29,815 nt of DNA from an uncultured Bacteroidales bacterium (GTDB lineage: Bacteria > Bacteroidota > Bacteroidia > Bacteroidales > Paludibacteraceae): assembly GCA_937901025.1 (NCBI GenBank), contig CALCGR010000086.1:1-29815 (forward strand), given 5' to 3'. The notes beneath the pieces are model-generated. The model was given only the letters and a program-made list of their open reading frames with translations. It was not told the DNA's origin and searched no databases. The translations under genes were made by a program, and so were the position numbers. Position 1 is the first letter of the stretch. Every line of letters starts with the position of its first letter. Shown here piece after piece: positions 17,841 to 24,742 of this stretch.

Positions 17841-18581
17841 TTAATTATCCGATTGCCACAAGAAAATGCCTAACTTTACATACCATTGGTCCTGTCTTCC
17901 GCGGGTGAGGCGACTGGCATAAGGGACCCCTCTTTCGTCTACGGCTTCGTTAAAGTTTTTGATTACAAACGGATTGACGATACCAAAATCGTATCCTCCG
18001 CGAATGTAATATCGGTCATATTGGAAGCCGGCACCTAACCCCCAAGTGGCATTCAACCGCCTGTAGGTTTGGGCAAGGTCCTTGCTGTCGTAATTGCCAA
18101 TCGTTTGGATGGTATTTCCTTTGGTCTCTTGATCAAAATTCTTTTCCCATTCGGTTTCGTGACGAGACAAATTACACTGAATAGTAGGTCCTGTATATAA
18201 AATCAAATACGTGTTTTGTGCAATCGAAAACTTATATTGCCAATCGCACGTAAGCTCTAAGGCGTGCAAGTCATAGCGGGAACGATATTGGGGATATTCG
18301 GGTATTTGTCCCGCGCTTTTTTGCCATCGGGTTGTCCCGCCTCCATACGTGTAGTTGAGGGCCAAATAAGCACCAAAGCCCTTGATGATATTTCCCTCAA
18401 ATACCAACCCGAACTTACCGCCATTGAGCCCCAGTTTTCCTAAGTCATCACTCGTGGGAGTGTTACAGCGATAAAGCGACTGGCTAAAGCCTAGTTGCAA
18501 ACCAATCGAACAAGCATTGTCTTGTGCGAACGTCATCCATGCACTTATCAAAAGTGCTAATGTCAATAGAATCTTTTTCAT
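17841..18581 (-). CDS. PorT-like outer-membrane beta-barrel protein
   Basis: The 246-residue protein has a signal peptide (MKKILLTLALLISAWMTFAQ, cleaved after FA or AQ at about residue 19-20). The mature part is a run of amphipathic beta strands with Gly and aromatics, for example FGAYLALNYTYGGG, YLILYTGPTIQCNLS, WGLGAGFQYDRYYIRGGYDFG and a final strand WYVKLGIFLW. This is the general pattern of the PorT/OMP_b-brl_2 family of small Bacteroidetes barrels. The specific role is unknown; PorT itself belongs to the type IX secretion system, but the similarity here is only at the family level. It lies directly after the OstA-like gene, separated by a heptamer array. Confidence 0.72.
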   Translation of the reverse strand: MKKILLTLALLISAWMTFAQDNACSIGLQLGFSQSLYRCNTPTSDDLGKLGLNGGKFGLVFEGNIIKGFGAYLALNYTYGGGTTRWQKSAGQIPEYPQYRSRYDLHALELTCDWQYKFSIAQNTYLILYTGPTIQCNLSRHETEWEKNFDQETKGNTIQTIGNYDSKDLAQTYRRLNATWGLGAGFQYDRYYIRGGYDFGIVNPFVIKNFNEAVDERGVPYASRLTRGRQDQWYVKLGIFLWQSDN

Positions 18582-18590
18582 ATAATTTAA

Positions 18591-18618
18591 TCTTCAATTT
18601 TCAATCTTCAGTCTTCAA
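18591..18618. repeat. 28-bp array of four 7-bp units (YYTTCAR type)
   Basis: Four back-to-back heptamers on the plus strand, TCTTCAA, TTTTCAA, TCTTCAG and TCTTCAA, fill exactly 28 bases. The array abuts the OstA-like stop codon (18619-18621 read on the minus strand) and ends nine bases before the PorT-like start. Its unit is related to, but looser than, the CTYTMMA units of the three other arrays in this window. Confidence 0.8.
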
Positions 18619-20157
18619 TTACAGTTTCATTATTGTTTTACGGGGGCGTTGTGTGCGCTCGGGACGCAAGAACACATCCCCGGGTTTACGAGGACGTTCG
18701 TTGTCCGCCCAGAAGAATCCGTCCAGGCGATCCGCCCCTTCGGGTATCTGATCCAAGGGATAAATCGTTCCGTTTGTCTCCGTGGTAAAACGAACGTGAT
18801 CAATTTTCTGCTCTACAAAATAGATGTTTATAGTACTGCTTTGTGTGGTGTTCATACCCACATAATCGCCCCCCTCTTCTTTGGGATAATAAATGGTTAA
18901 CGCATTTCCTTTAACCTCCACTTCTTTAATCTCATCCTCTCGAATAAAGGCCGTCATTTGCTTACCTGCCATTTGATTAAATAACGTATCATCCGACTGC
19001 TGTATCATCATCGCTGCGCCGATGCCGAAGATATGGTCCAACTTCTCATTCTTAATATACATGCGAATCGAATCTGCGGACACTTGGTTGGTGTCGCTCC
19101 AACAAACAGGGTCCACAAAAAGATGCATCACGGAGTCCTTCCCATCATAGAAAAGGGAGTCACACACCGCTTGGGCATCCTCTCTATAAACCCGTACGTG
19201 GTAGTAGGCGCGCATATATTTGACCGAATCAATCTCTTCGGCAAACAAGGTGTCTGCATGCATGTAGGTATAATTGAGCGAGTCGGACCAGTCTACAATC
19301 AACGCACTATCCGTGGCCATACTGCGATTCTCTTTTTCCCACATCTCGCAGTAGTTGCCGTAAAGGTTGATGTGATTCGTAGTATCACTCATCAGCACAT
19401 TACTCCAACCCCTACCATACCCTTTGGGTTTGTCATAAAACAGCGTATCCCCGGTCATCATCTTATGGTCCTCGTGAATAATCCGGCTGCGGTCATATAA
19501 ATTCGCCCTCTCCGTCTTCGTGTTGTATTGACCATTAGAGGACAAGATCGTCGTTTGTTCGTCATATACAATCGTTGTCGGACTGACCAAATAGGCTATG
19601 TTCGACTCCGTATTATATTGTAACGTGTCTGCTTTTAAAGTGAAATTAGGATTCGTTAACAAAACCGTCTTACTAAAGACCGCCATACGATTGTTGGGCG
19701 TGTATTGCCCGCGTCTGGAGGTTAAGGTGTTGAGAGAATCTATAATCTTTCCTCCCCACCGATAATAGGCCACATCTTTCTTGCGATCATAGTTGAGGCT
19801 ATCCGTAGACAACGTCGTGCTGCGGTGAATTAATCGAACGTGTTTCCGGAATCGCGCAAGTTGCTTATTCCCGTCGTAATAAAGTACATCACCATATCCG
19901 GCCAAAGTATCTCCCTGAACAAATCGCACATGTCCAAAAGCATCTAAAGAGTTGTTGGCGTCATAGAAATAGGCGGAATCGCAATACATCCAAGTAGAAT
20001 CATGACGGAAACATACATCTCCTTTTAGGATTTGAGCATCCGGTAGCCGGGCCTGATCAAACTCCAATGTGTTGGAGTGCTCAATATAAATAAGGTCCTC
20101 CGCCTGCAGCGTCAGACAGCATAACCCCAAAACACTATAAACGATTAACTTTTTCAT
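18619..20157 (-). CDS. OstA/LptA-like periplasmic protein
   Basis: The 512-residue exported protein begins with a signal peptide (MKKLIVYSVLGLCCLTLQAE, cleavage after QA). The mature part carries many repeated beta segments of OstA/LptA type, such as GDVCFRHDSTWMYCDSAYFYD, GDVLYYDGNKQLARFRKHVRL and DTLFYDK. The LptA/OstA fold shields LPS lipid chains in transport to the outer membrane. Bacteroidetes commonly encode such a long OstA-like protein. I chose ATG 20157, one base past the upstream stop, because it gives a clean signal peptide; ATG 20166 (MNNMKK) overlaps the upstream gene by eight bases and is the alternative. Confidence 0.82.
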   Translation of the reverse strand: MKKLIVYSVLGLCCLTLQAEDLIYIEHSNTLEFDQARLPDAQILKGDVCFRHDSTWMYCDSAYFYDANNSLDAFGHVRFVQGDTLAGYGDVLYYDGNKQLARFRKHVRLIHRSTTLSTDSLNYDRKKDVAYYRWGGKIIDSLNTLTSRRGQYTPNNRMAVFSKTVLLTNPNFTLKADTLQYNTESNIAYLVSPTTIVYDEQTTILSSNGQYNTKTERANLYDRSRIIHEDHKMMTGDTLFYDKPKGYGRGWSNVLMSDTTNHINLYGNYCEMWEKENRSMATDSALIVDWSDSLNYTYMHADTLFAEEIDSVKYMRAYYHVRVYREDAQAVCDSLFYDGKDSVMHLFVDPVCWSDTNQVSADSIRMYIKNEKLDHIFGIGAAMMIQQSDDTLFNQMAGKQMTAFIREDEIKEVEVKGNALTIYYPKEEGGDYVGMNTTQSSTINIYFVEQKIDHVRFTTETNGTIYPLDQIPEGADRLDGFFWADNERPRKPGDVFLRPERTQRPRKTIMKL

Positions 20158-20158
20158 G

Positions 20159-21508
20159 TTATTCATGAATCCATCCTTGATAATGATACTCGCAATCTTT
20201 CCATTCCGGATCAATGTAAATGAAGGTCTGTTTAATTTTGTTTTGTATCCATTGCTCAATATATTCATCCCCCTGTTTCTTCTCAAGCATCGAGCGAATC
20301 ATCTGAAAATCATCCTCCAAATTGGCCTTGTGAACATCCACCTTGTTGCGCACCCTTACTATCGCACAAACCTCTTTGTTCTTCATAGGATCCATCATAA
20401 CAAACGGCTCAGATATCTCGCCTTCTGCCAAGGAATAAATTTGTCGGGATACCTCCGGCGGCAAGTCTTGATATTCGAACTTACTTGATCCCGTGTTCGG
20501 ATTCATCATAATACCCGCATTCATATAGGTCTCCTTGTCTTGCGAATAACGCAAAACCGCTTGCTCGAAATTGATTTCACCCTCCCTAATCTGTTTGGCA
20601 ATGGTGTCCAATCGTTGCAGGGAATTGATCTTGTCTGTCGCGCTCGTCTTCGGTCGCAACAGAATATGACGACAATTGATTCGCTCGCCTTTTTTCTCGA
20701 TGAGTTGGATGATATGATAACCATACTCCGTCTGTACAATACGCGATACGCGCTTGGGATCGGTTAGGTTAAACGCTACATCCGCAAACGCACTGACCAA
20801 CTGGCCACGCCCTACAAAACCTAATTCCCCGCCGCGTTTAGCACTTTCCGTATCCTCCGAATAGAGTCGGGCTAACATCCCGAAATCCGCTTTACCCGAA
20901 GTAACACGCTCCGTAAACTCACGTAAGGTGGATTTGACGCGCTCAATCTCTTCAATCGGTACCGAGGGCTCAAAACTCAATATCTGCACCTCTACTTGGG
21001 CGGGGATAACCGGGATGGAATCCGCGGGTAGGGTGCTATAATAACGGCGGATGTCGGCCGGGGTTGGCTTGATTTTTTCCGTCAACTTCGCCTGCATCTG
21101 CTGAATCGTCATTTGGTTTTTTACCGTCGTCATCATCTCTTCTCGTATCTCGCCGGAAGTCTTGCGGAAATATTCCTCCATCTTTTCTTTTGATCCGATT
21201 TGAGAAATATAATAATTCATTCGCATATCCACTTGCTTGCTTACCGAAGACTCGTTGACAATGATCGAGTCCAAGTCCGCTTGGTGCAAGAAGAGTTTTT
21301 GAATGGCTAACTGCTCCGGGATAAGACAGTAGGGGTTACCGGCAATCTCAATACCTTCATATTGGGCATGCAATCGCTCTTCCTCCACTTCGCTGCGGAG
21401 GATGGCTTCGTCGCCTACGATCCATACCACTTCATCGATAATATTATCTGCTCGTACACTACCTATCCCGCAGAGTAAAAGGCAGATGAAAAAAGTAAAC
21501 TTATTCAT
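20159..21508 (-). CDS. SurA-like periplasmic peptidylprolyl isomerase with two parvulin domains
   Basis: The product is a periplasmic chaperone/PPIase for outer-membrane protein assembly. Its 449 residues begin with a signal peptide (MNKFTFFICLLLCGIGSVRAD). A SurA-type N-terminal chaperone region follows, starting DEVVWIVGDEAILRSEVE. Two PpiC-type parvulin repeats come next, the first near residues 170-270 (LYSEDTESAKRGGELGFVGRG, YGYHIIQLIEKKG) and the second near 275-380 (CRHILL, YSQDKETYMNAGIM). The layout matches SurA. I chose ATG 21508 (MNKF) because it gives the signal peptide; this start overlaps the upstream lipoprotein gene by eight bases. Confidence 0.9.
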   Translation of the reverse strand: MNKFTFFICLLLCGIGSVRADNIIDEVVWIVGDEAILRSEVEEERLHAQYEGIEIAGNPYCLIPEQLAIQKLFLHQADLDSIIVNESSVSKQVDMRMNYYISQIGSKEKMEEYFRKTSGEIREEMMTTVKNQMTIQQMQAKLTEKIKPTPADIRRYYSTLPADSIPVIPAQVEVQILSFEPSVPIEEIERVKSTLREFTERVTSGKADFGMLARLYSEDTESAKRGGELGFVGRGQLVSAFADVAFNLTDPKRVSRIVQTEYGYHIIQLIEKKGERINCRHILLRPKTSATDKINSLQRLDTIAKQIREGEINFEQAVLRYSQDKETYMNAGIMMNPNTGSSKFEYQDLPPEVSRQIYSLAEGEISEPFVMMDPMKNKEVCAIVRVRNKVDVHKANLEDDFQMIRSMLEKKQGDEYIEQWIQNKIKQTFIYIDPEWKDCEYHYQGWIHE

Positions 21509-22349
21509 AAATCTTAATCTTCTTTTGTCGCATTGCCTCCCGATATAGACGCTCATGCTCGTTGTTCAAAAATTCCGTTTGCCGTTGGTTATAGATAATC
21601 TTGGTCATTGTCTCTTGCGCATAATCAAAGGGCATAACCTTACCTTTCCATTGTTTTTCGGTAATCTGCAGAATATACTTAGAAACCGTATCCTGAATGA
21701 CGATAAAGTTAGACGAAGAGGGTTGACGGTTCATCTCTTTCACGAGGGTGGTGTAATCGCAAGGTAACCACAAAAGTAACTGGTTGGCAGTCTTCCACGT
21801 GTCTAAAAACAGTTCGTATCCCGACGCGTTTTGATAAGCATATTTCTCTAAAAACTCTAAATCATCATCGGAGAGATGGTTCAAGCTGCGACGCACCTTC
21901 TCTTGCTCGGGAGCATCGAGGGGAACGATTAACAAGACGCCCTTAAAAATATCATCTTTGAGTAATAGCCGATCCGTATGTGTCTGATAAAATGCGCGCA
22001 ACACTGAATCAGAGATATTCCTTGGCATACGGTTGTCAATAAGGTCTTGCTCGTACGCATAGTTGCACAAGGAAAAACGATAGTCATTCACCATCTGTTC
22101 CATCTCTTTGGTCAGGTATTGCTCCGCCTTGGCATTCACCAAATGCGACACAATCCACTGATGGATAAAAGCTTCTCTTAGACTGATACTATCCGCACCC
22201 GTCTTGGCACCAATCACGTTCTTTACCTCGTCTTCATACAAGAAGATTCCGTTTACTTCCGCAGCCACTCCTTGGGTTTGATGCGCCTTGATGTACTTAC
22301 AGCCCACCAAAAGGGTGCTTAATATTACAATATAACCAATTTTCTTCAT
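21501..22349 (-). CDS. SurA-related lipoprotein without a clear parvulin domain
   Basis: The 282-residue lipoprotein has the lipobox LLVGC with Cys17. Residues about 28-85 look like a SurA N-terminal segment (VAAEVNGIFLYEDEVKNVIG), and the C-terminus carries a helical tail like those of PpiC proteins. The region where a parvulin domain should stand (about 130-230) lacks the usual HILL and G-G-LG motifs. I infer a holdase-type chaperone partner of the SurA-like protein encoded next, with no isomerase activity. It overlaps both neighbours (four bases with ribD, eight with the SurA-like gene). Confidence 0.68.
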   Translation of the reverse strand: MKKIGYIVILSTLLVGCKYIKAHQTQGVAAEVNGIFLYEDEVKNVIGAKTGADSISLREAFIHQWIVSHLVNAKAEQYLTKEMEQMVNDYRFSLCNYAYEQDLIDNRMPRNISDSVLRAFYQTHTDRLLLKDDIFKGVLLIVPLDAPEQEKVRRSLNHLSDDDLEFLEKYAYQNASGYELFLDTWKTANQLLLWLPCDYTTLVKEMNRQPSSSNFIVIQDTVSKYILQITEKQWKGKVMPFDYAQETMTKIIYNQRQTEFLNNEHERLYREAMRQKKIKIYE

Positions 22350-23347
22350 TTTCTCAAGCTATATAATCTGTGATTATCTATTAATTCATACTCTTTCGGC
22401 AACACAACCTTAGGCGCGGCGACCCCTTCTCCAATCTCAAAATCCGCTACCTCTACCTGTATTTCATCATATATACCCGTACCCAATATGTGGTTTAATA
22501 GCGTCGTTCCCCCCTCTACCAGAATCGAGTGTATTCCCCGCTTCGCCAAGTCGCTCACGATATACGACCAATCGGTTTGCTCCCGGTAAACAATTGTCCG
22601 AGCGGTATCATCTAAAATATGCCAATCCTCTTTGCCGGTCAGCCGCCCATGCCTATCTACCGTTACACGAATCGGGTTGCGCCCGACCCACCGGGTTACG
22701 TTTAACCTTGGATTGTCTTTTATCACTGTATTTGTCCCCACCATAATCGCCATGTTCTCTGCCCGCATCTTATGCACCAACTGCTTCGTCACCGGTGTCG
22801 AAATAATAAGTGGTTCTTGTCCTATCTCTCCCCGATCGATAAACCCATCCTTCGTCTGCGCCCATTTTAAAATCACATACGGCCGATGTTGTTCGTGTAA
22901 GCATACAAAACGCTTATTTAATTCGCGGCACTCCGCCTCCATCACTCCTGCCACAACTTCTATGCCATGCTCTCGCAATTGCTCTATTCCTTTCCCTGCC
23001 ACCAGCGGATGGGGGTCTGTCATTCCTATAACCACTTTCTTCACCCCTTTTTCGATGATCAATTGCGTACAAGGAGGGGTCTTCCCGTAATGACTGCAAG
23101 GTTCCAACGATACATAAAGCGTACAATCCTTAAAATTCGTTATTCCCCGCTGCTCTGCATCTCGAAAACAATTCACTTCCGCATGCGCCCCTCCAAATTG
23201 TTTATGCCACCCCTCTCCTACGATTCTCTCCGCTCTACACGCGCCACTCTCCACTAATACAGCCCCTACCATTGGGTTGGGAGCTACATAATATTCCCCC
23301 AATCGAGCCAATTCCAGGCATTTATTCATATAAAATGGCATTTCCAT
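22346..23347 (-). CDS. ribD: Riboflavin biosynthesis bifunctional deaminase/reductase RibD
   Basis: RibD deaminates and then reduces the pyrimidine intermediate in riboflavin synthesis. The 333-residue product has an N-terminal deaminase with zinc motif H55-A-E57 and C84/C93 in PCSHYGKTPPC. The C-terminal reductase domain contains PYVILKWAQTKDGFI, VGTNTVIKDNPRLNV and ILVEGGTTLLNHIL. Length and domain order are normal. The first Met (23347) gives MEMPFYMNKCLELA; Met3 (23341) and Met7 (23329) are possible starts. It heads the minus-strand operon; a candidate promoter lies inside prmC on the opposite strand. The other rib genes are not here. Confidence 0.96.
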   Translation of the reverse strand: MEMPFYMNKCLELARLGEYYVAPNPMVGAVLVESGACRAERIVGEGWHKQFGGAHAEVNCFRDAEQRGITNFKDCTLYVSLEPCSHYGKTPPCTQLIIEKGVKKVVIGMTDPHPLVAGKGIEQLREHGIEVVAGVMEAECRELNKRFVCLHEQHRPYVILKWAQTKDGFIDRGEIGQEPLIISTPVTKQLVHKMRAENMAIMVGTNTVIKDNPRLNVTRWVGRNPIRVTVDRHGRLTGKEDWHILDDTARTIVYREQTDWSYIVSDLAKRGIHSILVEGGTTLLNHILGTGIYDEIQVEVADFEIGEGVAAPKVVLPKEYELIDNHRLYSLRK

Positions 23348-23378
23348 TTGTATAATTCAAAAAAAAGTCGTATCTTTG
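23347..23378 (+). promoter_or_regulatory. Promoter of prmC-recX
   Basis: TTTG (23347-23350) and TATCTTTG (23371-23378) are separated by 20 bases, an exact match to the Bacteroidetes sigma-ABfr promoter TTTG-N19-21-TAnnTTTG. The expected start of transcription is near 23385, giving a short leader before ATG 23402. The -33 box lies at the very start of ribD on the other strand. Confidence 0.85.
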
Positions 23379-23401
23379 CACTCGCAAATCAAAAATCTTC
23401 A

Positions 23402-24214
23402 ATGCTTCAATATATTATCAATCGTCTCACCCCTCTATACCCTCCCGAGGAGGCGCGCGAAATAGCGTTTTGGGTCTTGGAGGAAATGACCGGTTTAGAC
23501 CGTTTCACGCTTTCAGCGTGCAAAGATACAAAAAATATTTCAAATATAGAAATAATTTTGCAAAGAATTATAAAAAAAGAGCCAATTCAGTATATTTTTG
23601 GGCATATTTTGTGGTTTGGACTCGATTTAAAGCTCTCTCCGGCTACTCTCATCCCCCGTCCCGAAACCGCCGAACTCGTTGAGTGGATCTCTTTAAACTT
23701 TCAACTTTCAACTTTAAACTGTTTAGATATCGGTACCGGCTCCGGCTGCATCGCCCTTAAACTGAAAGCACTTCACCCCGATTGGAACATCACCGGTGTT
23801 GACATCAGTCCCGAAGCCGTTGCCATCGCCCAAGAAAATGCCCGCCGTCACCACCTCGACGTCGCCTTCCTTGAACAAGATATTTTTTCTCTACACTCTA
23901 CACTCTACACTCTACACTATGACGCAGTCATTAGCAATCCTCCTTATGTTCTTGAGAGCGAGAAATCTACGATGGATTCAACGGTTCTTGACTATGAGCC
24001 CGCCTCCGCATTGTTTGTTCCTGATGAGGATCCGCTGCGGTTCTATCGTCGCATTGCCGAACTGAGATTGGGGACTTGGTTATACTTCGAAATCAACGAA
24101 CAAATGGGCCCGGCAATGCGGGAACTATTGACGTCATTAGGATATACCGATATTGAAATAAAAAAGGATAGTTATGGTAAAGAGAGAATGGTCCGAGCAA
24201 GACTTGCTCGTTAA
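23402..24214 (+). CDS. prmC: Peptide chain release factor N5-glutamine methyltransferase PrmC
   Basis: PrmC methylates the GGQ glutamine of class I release factors. The 270-residue product has the N-terminal helical domain with EPIQYIFGH and RPETAELVEW, the SAM-binding motif CLDIGTGSGCIALKL, and the catalytic NPPY motif (VISNPPYVL). I chose ATG 23402 because a longer frame begins upstream of the promoter's -7 box. Two 28-bp heptamer arrays lie inside the gene. They encode SLNFQLSTLN just before the SAM motif and SLHSTLYTLH just before the NPPY segment, both in linkers. The 5' third is unusually AT-rich. The 3' end overlaps recX by 41 bases. Confidence 0.93.
   Translation: MLQYIINRLTPLYPPEEAREIAFWVLEEMTGLDRFTLSACKDTKNISNIEIILQRIIKKEPIQYIFGHILWFGLDLKLSPATLIPRPETAELVEWISLNFQLSTLNCLDIGTGSGCIALKLKALHPDWNITGVDISPEAVAIAQENARRHHLDVAFLEQDIFSLHSTLYTLHYDAVISNPPYVLESEKSTMDSTVLDYEPASALFVPDEDPLRFYRRIAELRLGTWLYFEINEQMGPAMRELLTSLGYTDIEIKKDSYGKERMVRARLAR
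23521..23552 (-). promoter_or_regulatory. Candidate promoter of the ribD operon, inside prmC
   Basis: Read on the minus strand, TATCTTTG (23528-23521), followed by CAC, matches the -7 box and is identical to the boxes before mreB and prmC. Twenty bases upstream is TTTC (23552-23549), one mismatch from the -33 TTTG. It points toward ribD, about 170 bases away, and no better promoter was seen closer to that gene. Promoter activity is inferred from the motif. Confidence 0.55.
23691..23718. repeat. 28-bp array of four 7-bp units (CTTTMAA) in prmC
   Basis: Four heptamers in a row, CTTTAAA, CTTTCAA, CTTTCAA and CTTTAAA, fill exactly 28 bases inside the prmC reading frame, just before the SAM-binding motif. 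All units fit CTYTMMA, the consensus shared with the arrays at 23889 and 28046. Confidence 0.88.
23889..23916. repeat. 28-bp array of four identical CTCTACA units in prmC
   Basis: Four perfect copies of CTCTACA stand head to tail, followed by a partial CTA. The array lies inside the prmC reading frame just before the NPPY motif and is translated as a low-complexity Leu/Thr/His/Tyr stretch. Because the unit is 7 bases, gain or loss of one copy would shift the reading frame. Confidence 0.92.
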
Positions 24215-24617
24215 GGCACAAAACTATTGCTCGCTCGCAGAACACTGTGTTGCCGAAGTGCGCGAGAAACTCTATCAATGGGGGGCTCCCGCTGCGGTGC
24301 AAGAAACTATTATACAAAAACTTTGCCAATCCGGATTCATTGATGAGCAACGATATGCAGCGGCTTTTGTGCATGACAAAGTGGCTTTCCAAGGATGGGG
24401 TAGGGAGAAGATTCGTATGATGCTCTTAATGAAACACATACCCTCTGCCTTTGTTGAGGAGGCAATCGGCGGGATAGACGAAGAGGTGTACAATCAACAA
24501 CTCGACCGTCTCATCGAACAAAAAAGAGGGGAGGTTCCCTTGAAAATCGCCCGTTTTTTAGCCCAGCGGGGGTTTACTACCGCTGAAATATGCAAATATT
24601 TGCAGAAAAATCGCTAA
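24174..24617 (+). CDS. recX: RecX family regulatory protein
   Basis: RecX proteins bind RecA filaments and modulate recombination. The 147-residue product is all-helical and shows family patterns: LLVKAQNYCSLAEHCVAEVREKLYQWG, then LCQSGFIDEQRYAAAFVHDKV (the FIDE/RYA signature), then GWGREKIRMMLLMK, and a C-terminal repeat KIARFLAQRGF. It overlaps the end of prmC by 41 bases, so translation is probably coupled. recA is not in the window. Its last codons carry part of a palindrome upstream of the gyrB promoter. Confidence 0.88.
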   Translation: MVKREWSEQDLLVKAQNYCSLAEHCVAEVREKLYQWGAPAAVQETIIQKLCQSGFIDEQRYAAAFVHDKVAFQGWGREKIRMMLLMKHIPSAFVEEAIGGIDEEVYNQQLDRLIEQKRGEVPLKIARFLAQRGFTTAEICKYLQKNR

Positions 24618-24630
24618 AAAATTTGCATAT
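24591..24630. promoter_or_regulatory. Palindrome and inverted repeat upstream of gyrB
   Basis: TGCAAATATTTGCA (24591-24604) is a perfect 14-bp palindrome overlapping the recX end. In addition, ATATGCAAAT (24588-24597) and ATTTGCATAT (24621-24630) form a perfect 10-bp inverted repeat with a 23-base spacer. The right arm covers the gyrB -33 box, so three TTTGCA half-sites surround the promoter. A regulator binding site is plausible but not shown. Confidence 0.5.
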
Positions 24631-24653
24631 ATCAAAAAATTTTTGTAATTTTG
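24622..24653 (+). promoter_or_regulatory. Promoter of gyrB
   Basis: TTTG (24622-24625) and TAATTTTG (24646-24653) are separated by 20 bases, an exact match to the Bacteroidetes promoter pattern. The resulting leader is about 80 bases. It holds a GC-rich alternating purine-pyrimidine tract, with a small GCGCG-TGT-CGCGC hairpin (24685-24697), and then an AT-rich stretch up to the ATG. Confidence 0.85.
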
Positions 24654-24742
24654 CAGCCAGTTATGTGTGCGTGCCTGTATGCGGGCGCGTGTCGCGCGCT
24701 ATAAATAATAAATATGTGAATTGAATTTAAATATAATATTTT

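Noticed and set aside
21790..21805. A CCACGTG core with a good left arm in the SurA-related lipoprotein gene.
   Set aside because: The right half diverges completely and the palindrome is broken, so a ParB site is unlikely.
23381..23412. A fifth, degenerate heptamer array at the prmC start (AATCAAA, AATCTTC, AATGCTTC).
   Set aside because: The period breaks at the third unit and the similarity is no more than expected in AT-rich sequence.
23553..23560. A plus-strand TAATTTTG box inside prmC, identical to the gyrB -7 box.
   Set aside because: No TTTG or close variant stands at the proper -33 distance, and no gene start follows within a sensible distance.
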